Positions 54,038 to 64,000 of a stretch of DNA of 64,000 bases are shown one piece after another. The notes under the pieces were generated by a model, which saw nothing but the letters and a program-made list of their open reading frames with translations, was not told the origin of the DNA and made no database searches. The position numbers were made by a program, and so were the translations under genes. Source of the stretch: Macrostomum hystrix (Eukaryota; Platyhelminthes; Macrostomidae); the NCBI GenBank assembly GCA_950097015.1, contig CATNEN010000041.1, positions 2,087,501-2,151,500 of the forward strand. Reading direction: 5' to 3'. Position 1 is the first letter of the stretch. Each line of letters begins with the position of its first letter.

Positions 54038-56470
54038 ATGGTTTCTCAAACATCACAAAGCCAATTAAAGGCTGCTCTGCAGGCTGGCGACAAACATCGC
54101 GTCATCTCTCTGTGTCAGCAACTGGAATCGAATCTTAAAATCACCGTCAGGCAAGTGGAGCAGTCGATTGCGCATCATGTCGCACTCCTGCCCGACGGTC
54201 TCCAATGCCTGGAAGCTCTCACGAACAGGCTAGGCCCAAGTTGCCTCATCTCCACCAATGAGCACAAAAACACTCCTGTACATATCGCTGCTTTGAAGCA
54301 AGACCATTCGTGGATGGAATTCATTTATCGAGCTCTGCAGGACACTGAATGCTTCCTACAGCCCGGATATCTCAAGCGCACCGCCATTCACATGGCGGCC
54401 ATGAATGAGCACGATAACTCTGCTCTGAAGTGGCTCGCCAAACACTGCGGAACCCGCGCCATACTTTTGCAAACAGACGAAGACGGTGACATGCCAGTTC
54501 ATCTCGCCGCTTGCTTCCAGGGCTCAGATTCAATGCAGTTCTTAAAAGAGCTACTAGGACCCGACTGTTTTAATCAGCGCGGACAAGCGCAACGGACAGC
54601 AATTCACAATGCTGCAGTTAACGAGGTCGACAATTCTGCCCTAGAGTGGCTCGCCAAGGAGTGCGGAATCCGGTCTCTCACTGTCAGCGACGAAGATGAC
54701 AACTCCCCCGTCCATCTTGCAGCAACGTTTCAGGGCTCGACATCCATGCAGCTCTTTGAATCCCTGCTCGGGGTCGAGTGCTTCTATCAGCGTGGACACC
54801 TTGGGCGCACCGTGATCCACGCGGCAGCCTTGAGCGAGCGTAGCAACTCTGCCCTTGAGTGGCTAATCACGAGGCTCGGCCCGACCTGCCTACTGGAGGA
54901 TGACTCCAGCGGAGCAACACCAGTCCACCTGGCAGCACAAAACCAAGATCTTGACTCGTTCCAACTCATCGTGGACTCTCTCGGGGCTGACTCCGCCTTC
55001 GACCTCCTCGATGCCGAAGGACAAACTGTAGCCGACTACGCGAAGCTAAACAAGCAGTACGGGCCTCAGCTGCTCGAGTACATCGCTCAGAAGCTGCTGT
55101 CAGGGTCCGCAGATTCATCTAGCGGTGAGGATCGGAGACTGTCGCAGGCTTCGGGCAGTTCGCCATCGCGGCGGCCAAGCAAGAGGTCCGACAAGACTCC
55201 GTGAGTCCAGCTGACTTCCGCAAACGATTTTGAACCCTCAGCTCCTAAATAACTTTAGTCCTCTAGTAATGCTTTTCCCTAACGAATGAAGTCTATCGCA
55301 ACGCTGTTCCGTGAATTCCAGGGCCACGTCACCACTAGATCCCGAGTTCGTCAGCTGGGACTTTCTCCTGGATGATGCCGACAACGAGCAGCTGATTGGC
55401 GAAGGCGGGTTTGGCAGGGTGTACAAGGCTGTCACTGACAAAAAGCAGATTGTGGCTGTCAAAATAGTCAAGCATCAAAATGTCCAGCTTCTAGACCAGG
55501 CTGTCAACCGCGAGATTGCGGAGATCTCCGTGCTGAAGAGCATCCAGCACCCGAACATACTGCGATTCCTCAGGTCTGAGTACACAGCACAATTTGGCTT
55601 CTGTATCTTCACAGAACTCATCGAAGGTAGAAATCTCTCTGACCAGATGAAAATCAACGGAAGTCCGTTCGGCGAGCCGGCTGTTCGAAATTTCACAGAG
55701 CAGGTGAGCTCCTTCTTAGACAGGAAACACGAGTATGAGCACTGGCCTCTGAACAGACTTGCAGCTACAGGTAACGCGAAATTTAGGGCATAGGAAATAG
55801 AATAGTAGTAATATTTGCTCGAGGCTTTGGGCACTGGCACATCAGGCTGGATCGCTATGCCACTCAGGCTACGGAATGCGCAGTTAAGGAAATGTTCAAT
55901 GTACTTTTAGAGAGTGTGCTGTCTAGGGAATGTGCAACGCCTCGCTTGGCCATGACCATGAGTTCCTATTCGCTTCTCGCACTTTAGATTTGCTCGGCCC
56001 TTGATTACCTGCACAGTCGCAAAAGGCCGGTTCTGCACAGGGATATCAAGTGCAGCAACATCATGCTCACTGAGGATGGCGTCATCAAGCTCATCGACTT
56101 CGGTCTGGCTCGAGAAGCCGTGGCCACGTCAAGAGGTCACAGCACGGATAGTCCGTGCGGAACCTGGCACTTCATGGCCCCGGAGATTTTCAGCTGCGAT
56201 GAGCGATTCGTGTTCACGAAGAAGACTGACGTGTTCGCCTTCGGCTGCGCCGTGTACGAGATGCTGGAGGCCGAACCCCCCAACAGCCGCCTGTCGCCGA
56301 TGCAGCTGCCGCTGCATGTCACGAGTCATAGAATGCCGAAGATACCGGCCAGAGTGTCCGTCAGTCTGAACGACTTTTATCGACGCTGCGTGGTGCGGAA
56401 CCCCAAGAAGCGGGCCGACATCGCCGAGCTGCGGCGGCACAGCTTCCTCGGGTCCGGCAGTGCCGCATGA
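54038..56470 (+). CDS. Ankyrin-repeat protein kinase (MAP3K/STE11-like catalytic domain), three exons
   Basis: Exons 54038-55200, 55322-55703 and 55988-56470; phases 2 and 0 join, giving 675 aa. Residues ~75-350 hold ankyrin-like repeats in two alternating types: one with PVHLAA and a QGSxSMQ helix, the other with RTAIHxAA and [10 protein letters not shown] serine-rich linker (~360-390) follows. The kinase has [11 protein letters not shown] (414-), VAVK (K435), [10 protein letters not shown] (532-), DFG (552-554), GTWHFMAPE and a short C-lobe ending [16 protein letters not shown]. All catalytic residues are present, so it should be active on Ser/Thr. The MAP3K-like assignment rests on GTWHFMAPE and HRDIKCSNI. 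The partner bound by the ankyrin repeats is unknown. Confidence 0.88.
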
Positions 56471-58619
56471 TCTGCGACACACGAACCAATCAGAAATCAG
56501 TTCGAAAGCTCATCTTTTGATAATCATTTCTTTAATTTTTATCCCCACCCATTTTTCAAGCTTTATTTGTGAAAACATGGCTCTCATATTCAGTCTTGCT
56601 TTTCTCTAAATGCCCTCCCCTGTGCCTAAAAGTGCATCATGCTCGTATGGTCCTGAAACAACTAAACGACACGGAAACAAGCTTTTTGAGTTTTCCATTC
56701 TCTGATCAGTAATCAAGCTGGTAATAATAATAATTATTATTGCAGGAGGGCTGCGGGCAATGGTACATCATTTGGTGACACTTTGGAGACACGCTGACTG
56801 CGAGGAGGCAATTCTGCACATGCACAGAGATACCGTACGTAGGCGTCACCAATTTGGGCAGGTGGTACATTCAGGGCAGATGTACATGTACATGTACGCC
56901 CTCAAGGGCGTTAGTTGCACGCCAAGCCCCCAAGCCTTCTCTCTGCGGCTGCGACCCAAATAGATATGGCCTCGCCGCGGAATCGAGCTCAGGGACCTTG
57001 GTGCGAGAGGCAGTGAGTGGCAGAGCGCAAAACAAGGCGCAATAGAGCCTGCCCAGTTATATCTGCCTTTTTATTCTCAGGGCCATTCTGTGAATTTCCT
57101 GCCCACCCCTGAGTGCAGAAAACCTTACTACCGAGTTGAACTGTTATAAAATGAGCCCAACTGCTCAAAGGTACAGTGAAGCTGTCAGTTTAGTGTGCAG
57201 TTCTCAGTTAGTAATACTGCGAGCGTGCATTTTGCCACATTTGCAATTATTGTACACCTTTGTCTAATTGAGATTGCGGATTCGGCTTCAATATATAGAA
57301 ACTGCCTCTTGAGAACAGTTTGAGTCCAAGCTGACAGGCTTTGAGAATGGAGCACTCCACGGGTAATTATCTGTCAGAGCGCCTTTCATCTCAGTTATCA
57401 TTCTTCACAATGGTTATTTATAGGGTAGATGCTGCTTTATTTCATAAAATTTATTTTCATTGCCCAGAGCCGCAATGAGCTGTCAGCTCAAAGAAAAGCA
57501 ACTTGCGGCACACAACAATTACCGATGGCAAACCAGCTACGAGCTACAAAGTCCTCCGAAGAGGCGGTAGAACAAACAAACCAGCTGAGCAGTTCTCAGG
57601 AGCTCACTGCCAGGAAACTGCACTCGAGAGAAAATTAGCATGAGATGAACGGGACTTGTGATGACAGGATATTGCAAGCAAGCTACTCTCACAAGTAGTA
57701 TGCCTGGAGTATCAAGCTCAGGCCAGCGAATAAAATAGTAACCAGAACAAGCAAATGCCAAGCTGAGATGTTGGAAGTCCGCAGAGGAACGAACAAGTTC
57801 ACAATTTAGTTGAAAGTGACTGCGAGCTGCTTCCACACCGGAGAGCAGCGCCAGAAAATTCGCAAATCATTTATTCGGTAATTTTTTGTTAACAAGAAAC
57901 GTTAAAAAATAAACAGAAGTATAGAAGGTGGGTGTGCCAGCCAACACTACCTAAGGTAACAACTCCCTGCAACTCACTGTTCAGTCAAGACACAACATTC
58001 TATGCTCACCGGCGATAAAAAGCACACTAAATGTACAATAATTTCTTCCAATGTACACCGCACGTACATCGGCAGCGCCAATCCCGCAATGAGCACGCAC
58101 GATAAAAATGTGGCAGCGGCTGCCAGACAGCGCGAACAAGCATTCAATTTTCAGCTTTCTACAACGGCTAATGAAGGGAATTGCAAACTGATGACAGGTA
58201 AATGCTCACGCCCGAATCACCTGGGATTTCGGCGTGGTTTTAAACACGGAGCTGTCAGATTTCTATCTGTGGGAGAGGGTGACACGCCAGGCAGCAGCTG
58301 AGCCTCCATTTATCGACCGGCCCAAAGGTGGGTCTGAGCTTACACGGCAGCGGCTGGCTTGGCCAAGGGATTTGAGTCCATCTGCGGGTCAGTGAATGAT
58401 AATGCGCATTGAAGTAAGGATTTTCTTGATTTGCTATGGAAATATGCCCCCTAAACCTTGGCGAAATTTATGAATTTCCAAAATCCAGAAAAATAAACCA
58501 CAAACTTGGGATGACCAATCTTTAGATCCCAACCAGAGAATGTAGTTTTTTTAGCTAGCAACCTAAGGATGCCGATCCCAAGTTCAAAATGCAAATAAAA
58601 AGATCCCAATCTGCTCTAG
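56471..58619. other. Convergent spacer between ankyrin-kinase and RING/RRM gene
   Basis: Contains a reverse-oriented SINE (56722-57029). The rest shows no coding support. If the RING/RRM gene has further 3' exons they should lie here, but none was recognised. Confidence 0.45.
56722..57029 (-). mobile_element. tRNA-derived SINE, reverse orientation (copy 3)
   Basis: Read on the minus strand it matches copy 1 in order: gcaccaaggtccctgag, gattccgcggcgaggcca, gcagccgcagagagaaggct, tgggggcttg, acgcccttgagggc, then cattgcccgcagccctcctg and an ATT tail (aataataattattatt). The tail is longer than in copy 1. The 5' A-box region is rearranged (ctctgccactcactgcctctc). No clear target-site duplication was found. 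Confidence 0.82.
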
Positions 58620-60641
58620 CTAGCCAGTTGACGTAAGTTGCAGCTCACTCACAAGTCGGACCCGCAGTTCCGCGCTGCGGTAATGCGAGCAGTTTAGCGC
58701 CTGCAGCGCTCTCTCCGCGTTAACCTTGGTGTCCATTGTGACGAAGGCGAAAATAGCTGGCACTTCGGACTTCTTGCTGCCGACGATCTTGACTGTGACA
58801 ACGCGGCCGTAGGCGGAGCACAACTCTTTGGCATCCGTGGCTTTCGTGCCCGGCGGCAGGCCGGCGATCCACAGGTGCCGAGAGTCCTCAGTCCCGCCAG
58901 AAGCTGCCGATGCTGCAGCGGCCGCCGCATCGGTGGAATCAGCGGCCTGGGTTCGAATCCGCTTTACGTCTGCGGCGTCGTCAGCTGGTGGCGGAGGACG
59001 CTTCGCCGGCAAGTCGAAGGATGCGTCTGGAGGAGGCGGCGGAGGCGGCGGTGGCGGAGGCGGCGATTCGGGTGGTGGCGGGGGAGGCTGCGACTGCAGT
59101 GATAGAGAGGCCGATGGCGTGGCCAGGCTGACGCCGAGAGTCGGGAAGACGAATGGCTGGTGCGTGGTGCCGGCGGTTACAGCGGTACTCGCTGCGGCAG
59201 CTGCCGCCGCTGCCGCCGAAGCAGCCGCAGCCGCCGCCGCGTACTGGTACTGGGCAGCGGCCGGTGTCTGCTGCACCTGGTACAGCTGTGTGTACAGGCC
59301 GCTGAGCTGGACCAGCTCAGCAGGTGTGGCTGCTCCGGCAGTGGCCTTGGCGTAGAGCTGGCAGGCCAGCTGGTACACAGCGGCCGGATTGTCGGGCTGG
59401 GTCGCCTGCTGCTGCTGCGCCACAGCCAAGGTGGACGGCGCAGACAGTAGGCCGAGGCCCACAGAAGTAGTGGACGTGGCAGCCAGGGCGGCAGCGGTAG
59501 CGGCAGGTGACGGTGAGTGCTGATCGGAGTACGGCGACGAAGTGGCTACCAGGCCGGCGCCGGGGCCTAGCAGTCCCAGGGACTTGGCGCCTGCATGCGC
59601 TGCTAGCGTGGGCGGGTTCGGCAGCAGGGTCTTGCGCGGCCGGGACTGCTGCTCACGCAGGAGCAGGCCGACCATGTGGGCCATGGACTCCAGCTGCAGC
59701 CGCGTCTCTGGCGGCAGAGTCATGGCCTGCAGCCGGCCCAGAGTCTCCTGCATGGCGGCCAGCGCTAGCGAGTGATTGCTCTCCGGGGTTCGCTTCACCC
59801 GCTCCAGCGATGCCAGAAGGCCCTCCATCACAGCCGGGATGTTGGCCTGGCTGTAGTTGCGCTGGGCCTCGGCCTCCTGCAGAGCCTGCTGCTGCTGCAG
59901 CTCCTCAACGGAGGGCGAAGACATGTGGAGCTGCGGGTAATGCCGGAGCTGCTGCAGGGTGGCGTCCATTCCCATCGCATCGCCATTGCTGGGCGATGGT
60001 TCTTCGACTTCATCGGTCTCCGCCCGCTGCTGAGCCCTCCGCTGTCGCCGCCGCCGCTCCCGCTTGAGTCGGTTGCGGCGCTTGCGCAGCTTCTTGACGG
60101 CCTTGCCGTCTGCCTCGGCCAGCCCTGGCGGGTCTGGCATTCGCTCCAGCAGCTCGTCGTCGGTGTCAAAGTCGTCGACGGTGTTGCAGGGGTGGCGCTG
60201 CCGGCACACCGGACACTCCACAACTGCCGCAGCCTTGCGGCGGTTGTCCAGCTGGTCGGAGTCGCCGTCTTCGCCGTCGCTGGGGTAGAAGGCGCGAGAC
60301 TCAGCGCAGTCTCGGTCGATGACGTCGCCGCAAGGCAGGCGGATTGGCCAGCGGATTGGCTCCCGGCAGCAGGCGCAGCGGTACTCATCCGGTACCTCCG
60401 GCGCCGCAGCTTCAGCCGCAACGTCGGCTGCCTGCGCTGGTAGAAGCTGGGCTTGCGGCATCTGTGCCACCGGCTGCGACTGTGGCGTCTGTCGCCGTGT
60501 GACTGAGCCGCCATCAGCGGCAAGTACAACTGGGTCAGCCTTCGAGGAGGGCGGCGCCGGCTTCTGAGATGGCTGCGGGCCGTCTTCAAGGTCCGAGTCA
60601 ACAATCTCGCCCTCCTCTACTGCTTCGTCTGCGGCCAGCAT
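58620..60641 (-). CDS. Atypical RING and SAFB-like RRM protein
   Basis: One open frame of 673 aa. An acidic N-terminus (EEGEIVDSDLEDGP) comes first. A RING-like region follows (C89, C92, C104-G-D, C112, CPVC at 143-146), with aspartate where the zinc-binding histidine normally sits. Then come a basic helix (KKLRKRRNRLKRERRRRQRR), long Ala, Gln and Pro tracts, and a C-terminal RRM (~589-663) with HLWIAGLPPGTKATDAKELC and AIFAFVTMDT, closest to SAFB/SLTM RRMs. It is likely a nuclear RNA-binding protein, possibly a ubiquitin ligase. A GTGAGTGAG donor lies in the codons just before the stop (RVRL|GTGAGT), so the true mRNA may splice to further exons. The ATG is 6 nt after a 3' splice site (ttctgcccgcag). 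Confidence 0.72.
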   Translation of the reverse strand: MLAADEAVEEGEIVDSDLEDGPQPSQKPAPPSSKADPVVLAADGGSVTRRQTPQSQPVAQMPQAQLLPAQAADVAAEAAAPEVPDEYRCACCREPIRWPIRLPCGDVIDRDCAESRAFYPSDGEDGDSDQLDNRRKAAAVVECPVCRQRHPCNTVDDFDTDDELLERMPDPPGLAEADGKAVKKLRKRRNRLKRERRRRQRRAQQRAETDEVEEPSPSNGDAMGMDATLQQLRHYPQLHMSSPSVEELQQQQALQEAEAQRNYSQANIPAVMEGLLASLERVKRTPESNHSLALAAMQETLGRLQAMTLPPETRLQLESMAHMVGLLLREQQSRPRKTLLPNPPTLAAHAGAKSLGLLGPGAGLVATSSPYSDQHSPSPAATAAALAATSTTSVGLGLLSAPSTLAVAQQQQATQPDNPAAVYQLACQLYAKATAGAATPAELVQLSGLYTQLYQVQQTPAAAQYQYAAAAAAASAAAAAAAAASTAVTAGTTHQPFVFPTLGVSLATPSASLSLQSQPPPPPPESPPPPPPPPPPPPDASFDLPAKRPPPPADDAADVKRIRTQAADSTDAAAAAASAASGGTEDSRHLWIAGLPPGTKATDAKELCSAYGRVVTVKIVGSKKSEVPAIFAFVTMDTKVNAERALQALNCSHYRSAELRVRLVSELQLTSTG

Positions 60642-60655
60642 GGGCTGCTGCGGGC
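60642..60655 (-). promoter_or_regulatory. 3' splice site 6 nt before the RING/RRM start codon
   Basis: The minus strand reads ccttctgcccgcag, then CAGCCC and ATG. It could be a trans-splice acceptor, or mark an upstream exon, since the frame stays open across the acceptor. Confidence 0.4.
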
Positions 60656-62280
60656 AGAAGGAACATTGGATGGACCCAGTGTAGTCCGAGATGCGTTTAA
60701 TGCCTGTTCAGATTATACTAGTGTCACAGGTATTAAAAAGGAATTAGTTGGCCAAACAGATTAAATTACATAGTTAAACAATTTAGTGACACCCAATTGA
60801 GCAATATTTGATTGACTATTTGAAATATTCTTTACTCAAGTTGCATCTCTAAAAATCAGCATTTGACAATAAACTTTCTATAAATTTTCAATACGTATCA
60901 CAGTATTACCAAAAAATAATAGATTGAGGTTTCTGGTTTATAAAGAGAAAAAAATAAATCAATGGCTCAGGACCAGGGGCAGGATCCTCTGGGATCCTTG
61001 TCTAATTTCAATGAGCACTATATTGGTAAAAAAGTAGAATTTCGATTTTAAATTAGGCGAACTATTATATTGTTACTATATAAAATTATTTTGACTCACT
61101 TGTTACAAGTAGATATTATAAATTTTTTACTTTATTATATCTTCAAAGCCAATGGCCCTCATTGCAGTGTGTAGTGCAGATGGTGTGGCATGTATTGTGT
61201 GTAGACTCTGGAGAGGTGGGGGAGAGCAGTGTGCCAAAAAAACCAGCACCCATAGATGGCGTGCATGCTTTATTAATAATAATAAAAGTGCAGTGGCAAG
61301 GGTGAGCAGTGGGAGTGAGCTTATGAACTTAAAGCCAAAGGATTTGCTAAAAACAGGAGTGGTAAAGGGCCAGGGCAAAAGGAGATGCGTGCACCATAGT
61401 AACTTGTGTGCCTTTTTGACCATAGATGTTACATTCTGTAGATAGGCATTTAAATACATTGAATATAAGAAGACCATCTACACAAAAAGCAAGAAAAATT
61501 TAAATAAGTCAATTATAGTGTTTTAGACAAATCTTAGGAAAGTAACCAAGGTACATCTATATTTTTGTGATGAGTGCAAAATATTTGCTACAGATATAGA
61601 GTTCACTGGTCCTCCTGTCCTTAAACTTTGCTATAAAAAGGGCAAAAGTGTGCTGAATCTGAGGAGCTGCTGTCTATGATGTAAGCTGTGCCATTGCATA
61701 AATTCTTACTATTTTGCAAGACTTCACACAACATAATTTAGGGGTGCTGAGTTTAAAAAAGCTATTTCATACCATCTAGAAAGTATACAACCATATTCTA
61801 TGATATGGCTTCTTCATCATATCCTACCACACTAAGTAGGACACAGAGAAATAGGTATTTTGGGCAAGGTCATTTGTATGGGATATTAATAAATAGGATA
61901 AAAGCAATAGGAAAACTGAAAGTAATTTTTAAAGTTTAAGAAGCCAAAATTTAGAAATTATTTGAATATAATAAAACTAAGAGCAGCATGGCCTAGCTAA
62001 TTGTCCAAAAAATTAGATTTACAATCTGTTTTACAAAATCTAGTCTAGAATCTAGAATTTAGATAGCTTATAGGACTACCTAATTTACTGCTTTAGTCAA
62101 TAGTGAACATACCAAGCTACTTTTAAAATGGTAGCTGGTTGTTTTGATCATAACTAACCATTTTAAAGCATTCCGTGCTCAAATAGATTTGGCAAACTTG
62201 TAAATTAATACAAGTATTTGTTATAACTTTTGTTTGATAAAACAAATTTATAATATTTTACTATTAACTATTCATATAAA
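60656..62280. other. AT-rich region upstream of the RING/RRM gene
   Basis: No coding region, tandem array or RNA gene was found. The open frames here have no protein-like composition. Confidence 0.5.
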
Positions 62281-62942
62281 ATTTATGGAAGTGCTTATTC
62301 CCACGGTCCCATGCCAATAATTTTCTGCTTATCCACATGGCAGCTTGTATGAATAGGTCTACTTTCAAGTCCCTACCTATTCTTCTCTGAGCATAAGGCT
62401 TTTGCTTCAGAGTATAGTGTATAGTGTACACTATCAATACATAGTGTAAAATAATAACAATGATGTATAATATGTGTGACGAGTTTGGTGCTGACTAAAA
62501 TTCTGCTGGTTGACTCCTATGATTTTCTTTGATAGACTTCTTACTTTTTAAGTTAATACAATTCAAATGAAAACCCGTAATGATGACAAAAGATTTAGTA
62601 AGTTGTTATTGCAATAATTAAAAAGGATGACATTAATGTCGGTTAATGAATGTGTAGGTCGAAATGTAGAACACTGTCGTAACACACTGGCAACTTTCAA
62701 ATTAGTCAATCTATTGGCTCGATGGTTCAACAAAACATTCAAACCTGAAAGGGCCTTGTTTTAAATCAACAGAACCATGTGAATAAAATGGAAATTAACA
62801 ACACAGCATATTTATATAAAGAGTTTTAGACCTATTCATACAAGCTGCTGTGTGGATAAGCAGAAAATTATCGGCACGGATCTGTGTGGATAAAATTGAA
62901 ATTATCGGCATGGGACTGTGGGAATAAGCTCTGCCAAAATTT
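62281..62942. repeat. Inverted repeat, 80-bp and ~107-bp arms
   Basis: 62281-62360 is the reverse complement of 62828-62935 at roughly 90 % identity. The right arm holds an extra internal duplication of the ggataa...aattatcggca segment. The arms are 467 bp apart. It may be a non-autonomous foldback element. Confidence 0.75.
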
Positions 62943-62958
62943 ATAAGTATATATACTC

Positions 62959-63291
62959 AAAACTTTTGTATTCAAACATCAACTACTTTCCTAAAAATGT
63001 TGTCAAATTCATCTGAAATTCAAATATAAATATATGACTGTCACCGTCACTGTCATCAATTTCTAATATACTTATTTCAGAAATTGTGGCAGAGCCAGTA
63101 GCGGCGATTTGGATGGTGGCAGGGGAGGCTACAACTGCAGTGATAGAGGCTGATGGCGTGGCCAGGCTGATGCCGAGAGTTAGGAAGACAAATGGCTGGT
63201 GTGTGTAGCCCGTAGTTACAGCAGTACTCTAGCTGTAGCAGCTAGTCCTACTATGTTAAGAAAGTAGTTGATGTTTGAATACAAAAGTTTT
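62959..63291. mobile_element. Perfect 32-bp inverted repeats enclosing a gene fragment
   Basis: 62959-62990 and 63260-63291 are exact reverse complements (aaaacttttgtattcaaaca at the left outer end). Between them lies a ~150-bp fragment of the RING/RRM gene. The layout is that of a small terminal-inverted-repeat element that has captured coding sequence. No target-site duplication was identified. Confidence 0.6.
63097..63245 (-). pseudogene. Decayed fragment of the RING/RRM gene
   Basis: Matches 59060-59210 of the RING/RRM coding sequence in the same orientation (shared gatggcgtggccaggctgat/c, gaatggctggtg/caaatggctggtg, gttacagc). About 15 % of bases differ, mostly C-to-T or G-to-A at former CpG sites. 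It covers the end of the proline tract to the start of the alanine tract. It has no start and is not expressed as such. Confidence 0.8.
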
Positions 63292-64000
63292 CAATTATTT
63301 TGTGATGAAATTACAATGAAAAGGAGGCTTTAGAATTTGTCAACAGAGAGCATAAGTGTACTATAGCCATTTACCTAGTGGTTTAAGTATATTTGCAGTA
63401 GTTATGGACATTATAACTCTATATTAAAATGTAATTAAAATTTAGTAATAAAACAAAGTGTCCAGAAAGAAAATTAGGGCAAATGATGATATTGCAAATT
63501 AACATATATTTAATTTAGAATTAGGAAAATAAACACCAACACAAACATATAGATTGTGTTGCCCATGAATTTTGTCAAACTGACATCTTCAGGGCAAACT
63601 GAATATAGGGAGCACAACAACCAGTATATTTAACAGAAAAAAAAATTTACAGTCCACAGTCAGTTCAGTTTGTTCCAAACAGGGTTCCAATGGATCCTAG
63701 ACATTTCGTCATCTTACAACATTGTCATCCACTTGGAAGGTAGGCTAGGACACTTTGTCATCCAGCTAATCAGCATACTGTAAAGTCTGGTCAGTTTGTC
63801 ATCTTTTAATAACAAGCAATCAAGTTTGTCATCAATAAAGTGAGGGTGGGGTGGTGGGGCAGAGGTGTGAACACACTTCACACTCTAAATTGTCAAAACT
63901 GATTTCATGATAAGAGTTTAAAGATAAGTGCCAACACGATGCGAGGAGGGGTGGGGAGGGGTGGTTCTGTTTTAACATTGAAAACTTTTGTTTTATAGAT
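63292..64000. other. AT-rich right end of window
   Basis: No gene was found. A short motif, (t)ttgtcatc, recurs about five times at irregular spacing between 63700 and 63835. Confidence 0.45.

Noticed and set aside
61127-61477. Minus-strand 116-aa open frame with a hydrophobic stretch
   Set aside because: Low-complexity, AT-rich, no splice signals or recognisable domain.

Overview
The window looks like animal nuclear DNA, most likely from a lophotrochozoan. I favour a flatworm of the Macrostomum type, but this is an inference. Six spliced or single-exon protein genes can be built with matching exon phases. One of them, a Venus kinase receptor, belongs to a family found in invertebrates and absent from vertebrates and nematodes. 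At least six start codons lie 3 to 14 nt after a good 3' splice site, which is what spliced-leader trans-splicing would produce. The left 34 kb is full of minisatellites, each private to one intron or spacer. The right 30 kb has none.

Layout, left to right. 1-1636 (minus): first five coding exons of a ryanodine receptor, which continues off the left edge. 1637-8075: spacer with five tandem arrays and a GC-rich block. 8076-21494 (minus): a complete nine-exon Venus kinase receptor (signal peptide, Venus-flytrap ectodomain, one membrane span, insulin-receptor-like kinase, about 1188 aa). 21495-24042: AT-rich divergent spacer. 24043-42024 (plus): a complete eleven-exon laminin alpha chain (about 3258 aa) with LN, LE, two domain IV modules, a coiled coil and LG modules, one of which carries an arginine-rich insertion. 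42025-45249: spacer with a tRNA-like element.

45250-48290 and 49418-52450 (minus): a tandem pair of intronless genes with the order HEPN-like (R-N-x3-H), TPR, SEL1 repeats, TPR, MYND zinc finger. The right copy is open throughout. The left copy is broken by a homopolymer frameshift and by one in-frame TAA. 54038-56470 (plus): an ankyrin-repeat protein fused to a MAP3K-like kinase. 58620-60641 (minus): an atypical RING, low-complexity and SAFB-like RRM protein. 60642-64000: AT-rich DNA with two sets of inverted repeats, one of which encloses a decayed fragment of the RING/RRM gene.

The genes do not form a pathway. The receptor and laminin act in signalling and basement membrane, and the ryanodine receptor acts in calcium release. 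The HEPN/TPR/SEL1/MYND pair and the ankyrin-kinase are lineage-type scaffold or effector proteins and are the least familiar part of the window. A tRNA-derived SINE family is present in three copies, one with a perfect 13-bp target-site duplication inside a minisatellite. Exon boundaries were read by eye from splice sites and phase and could be off by a base or two.
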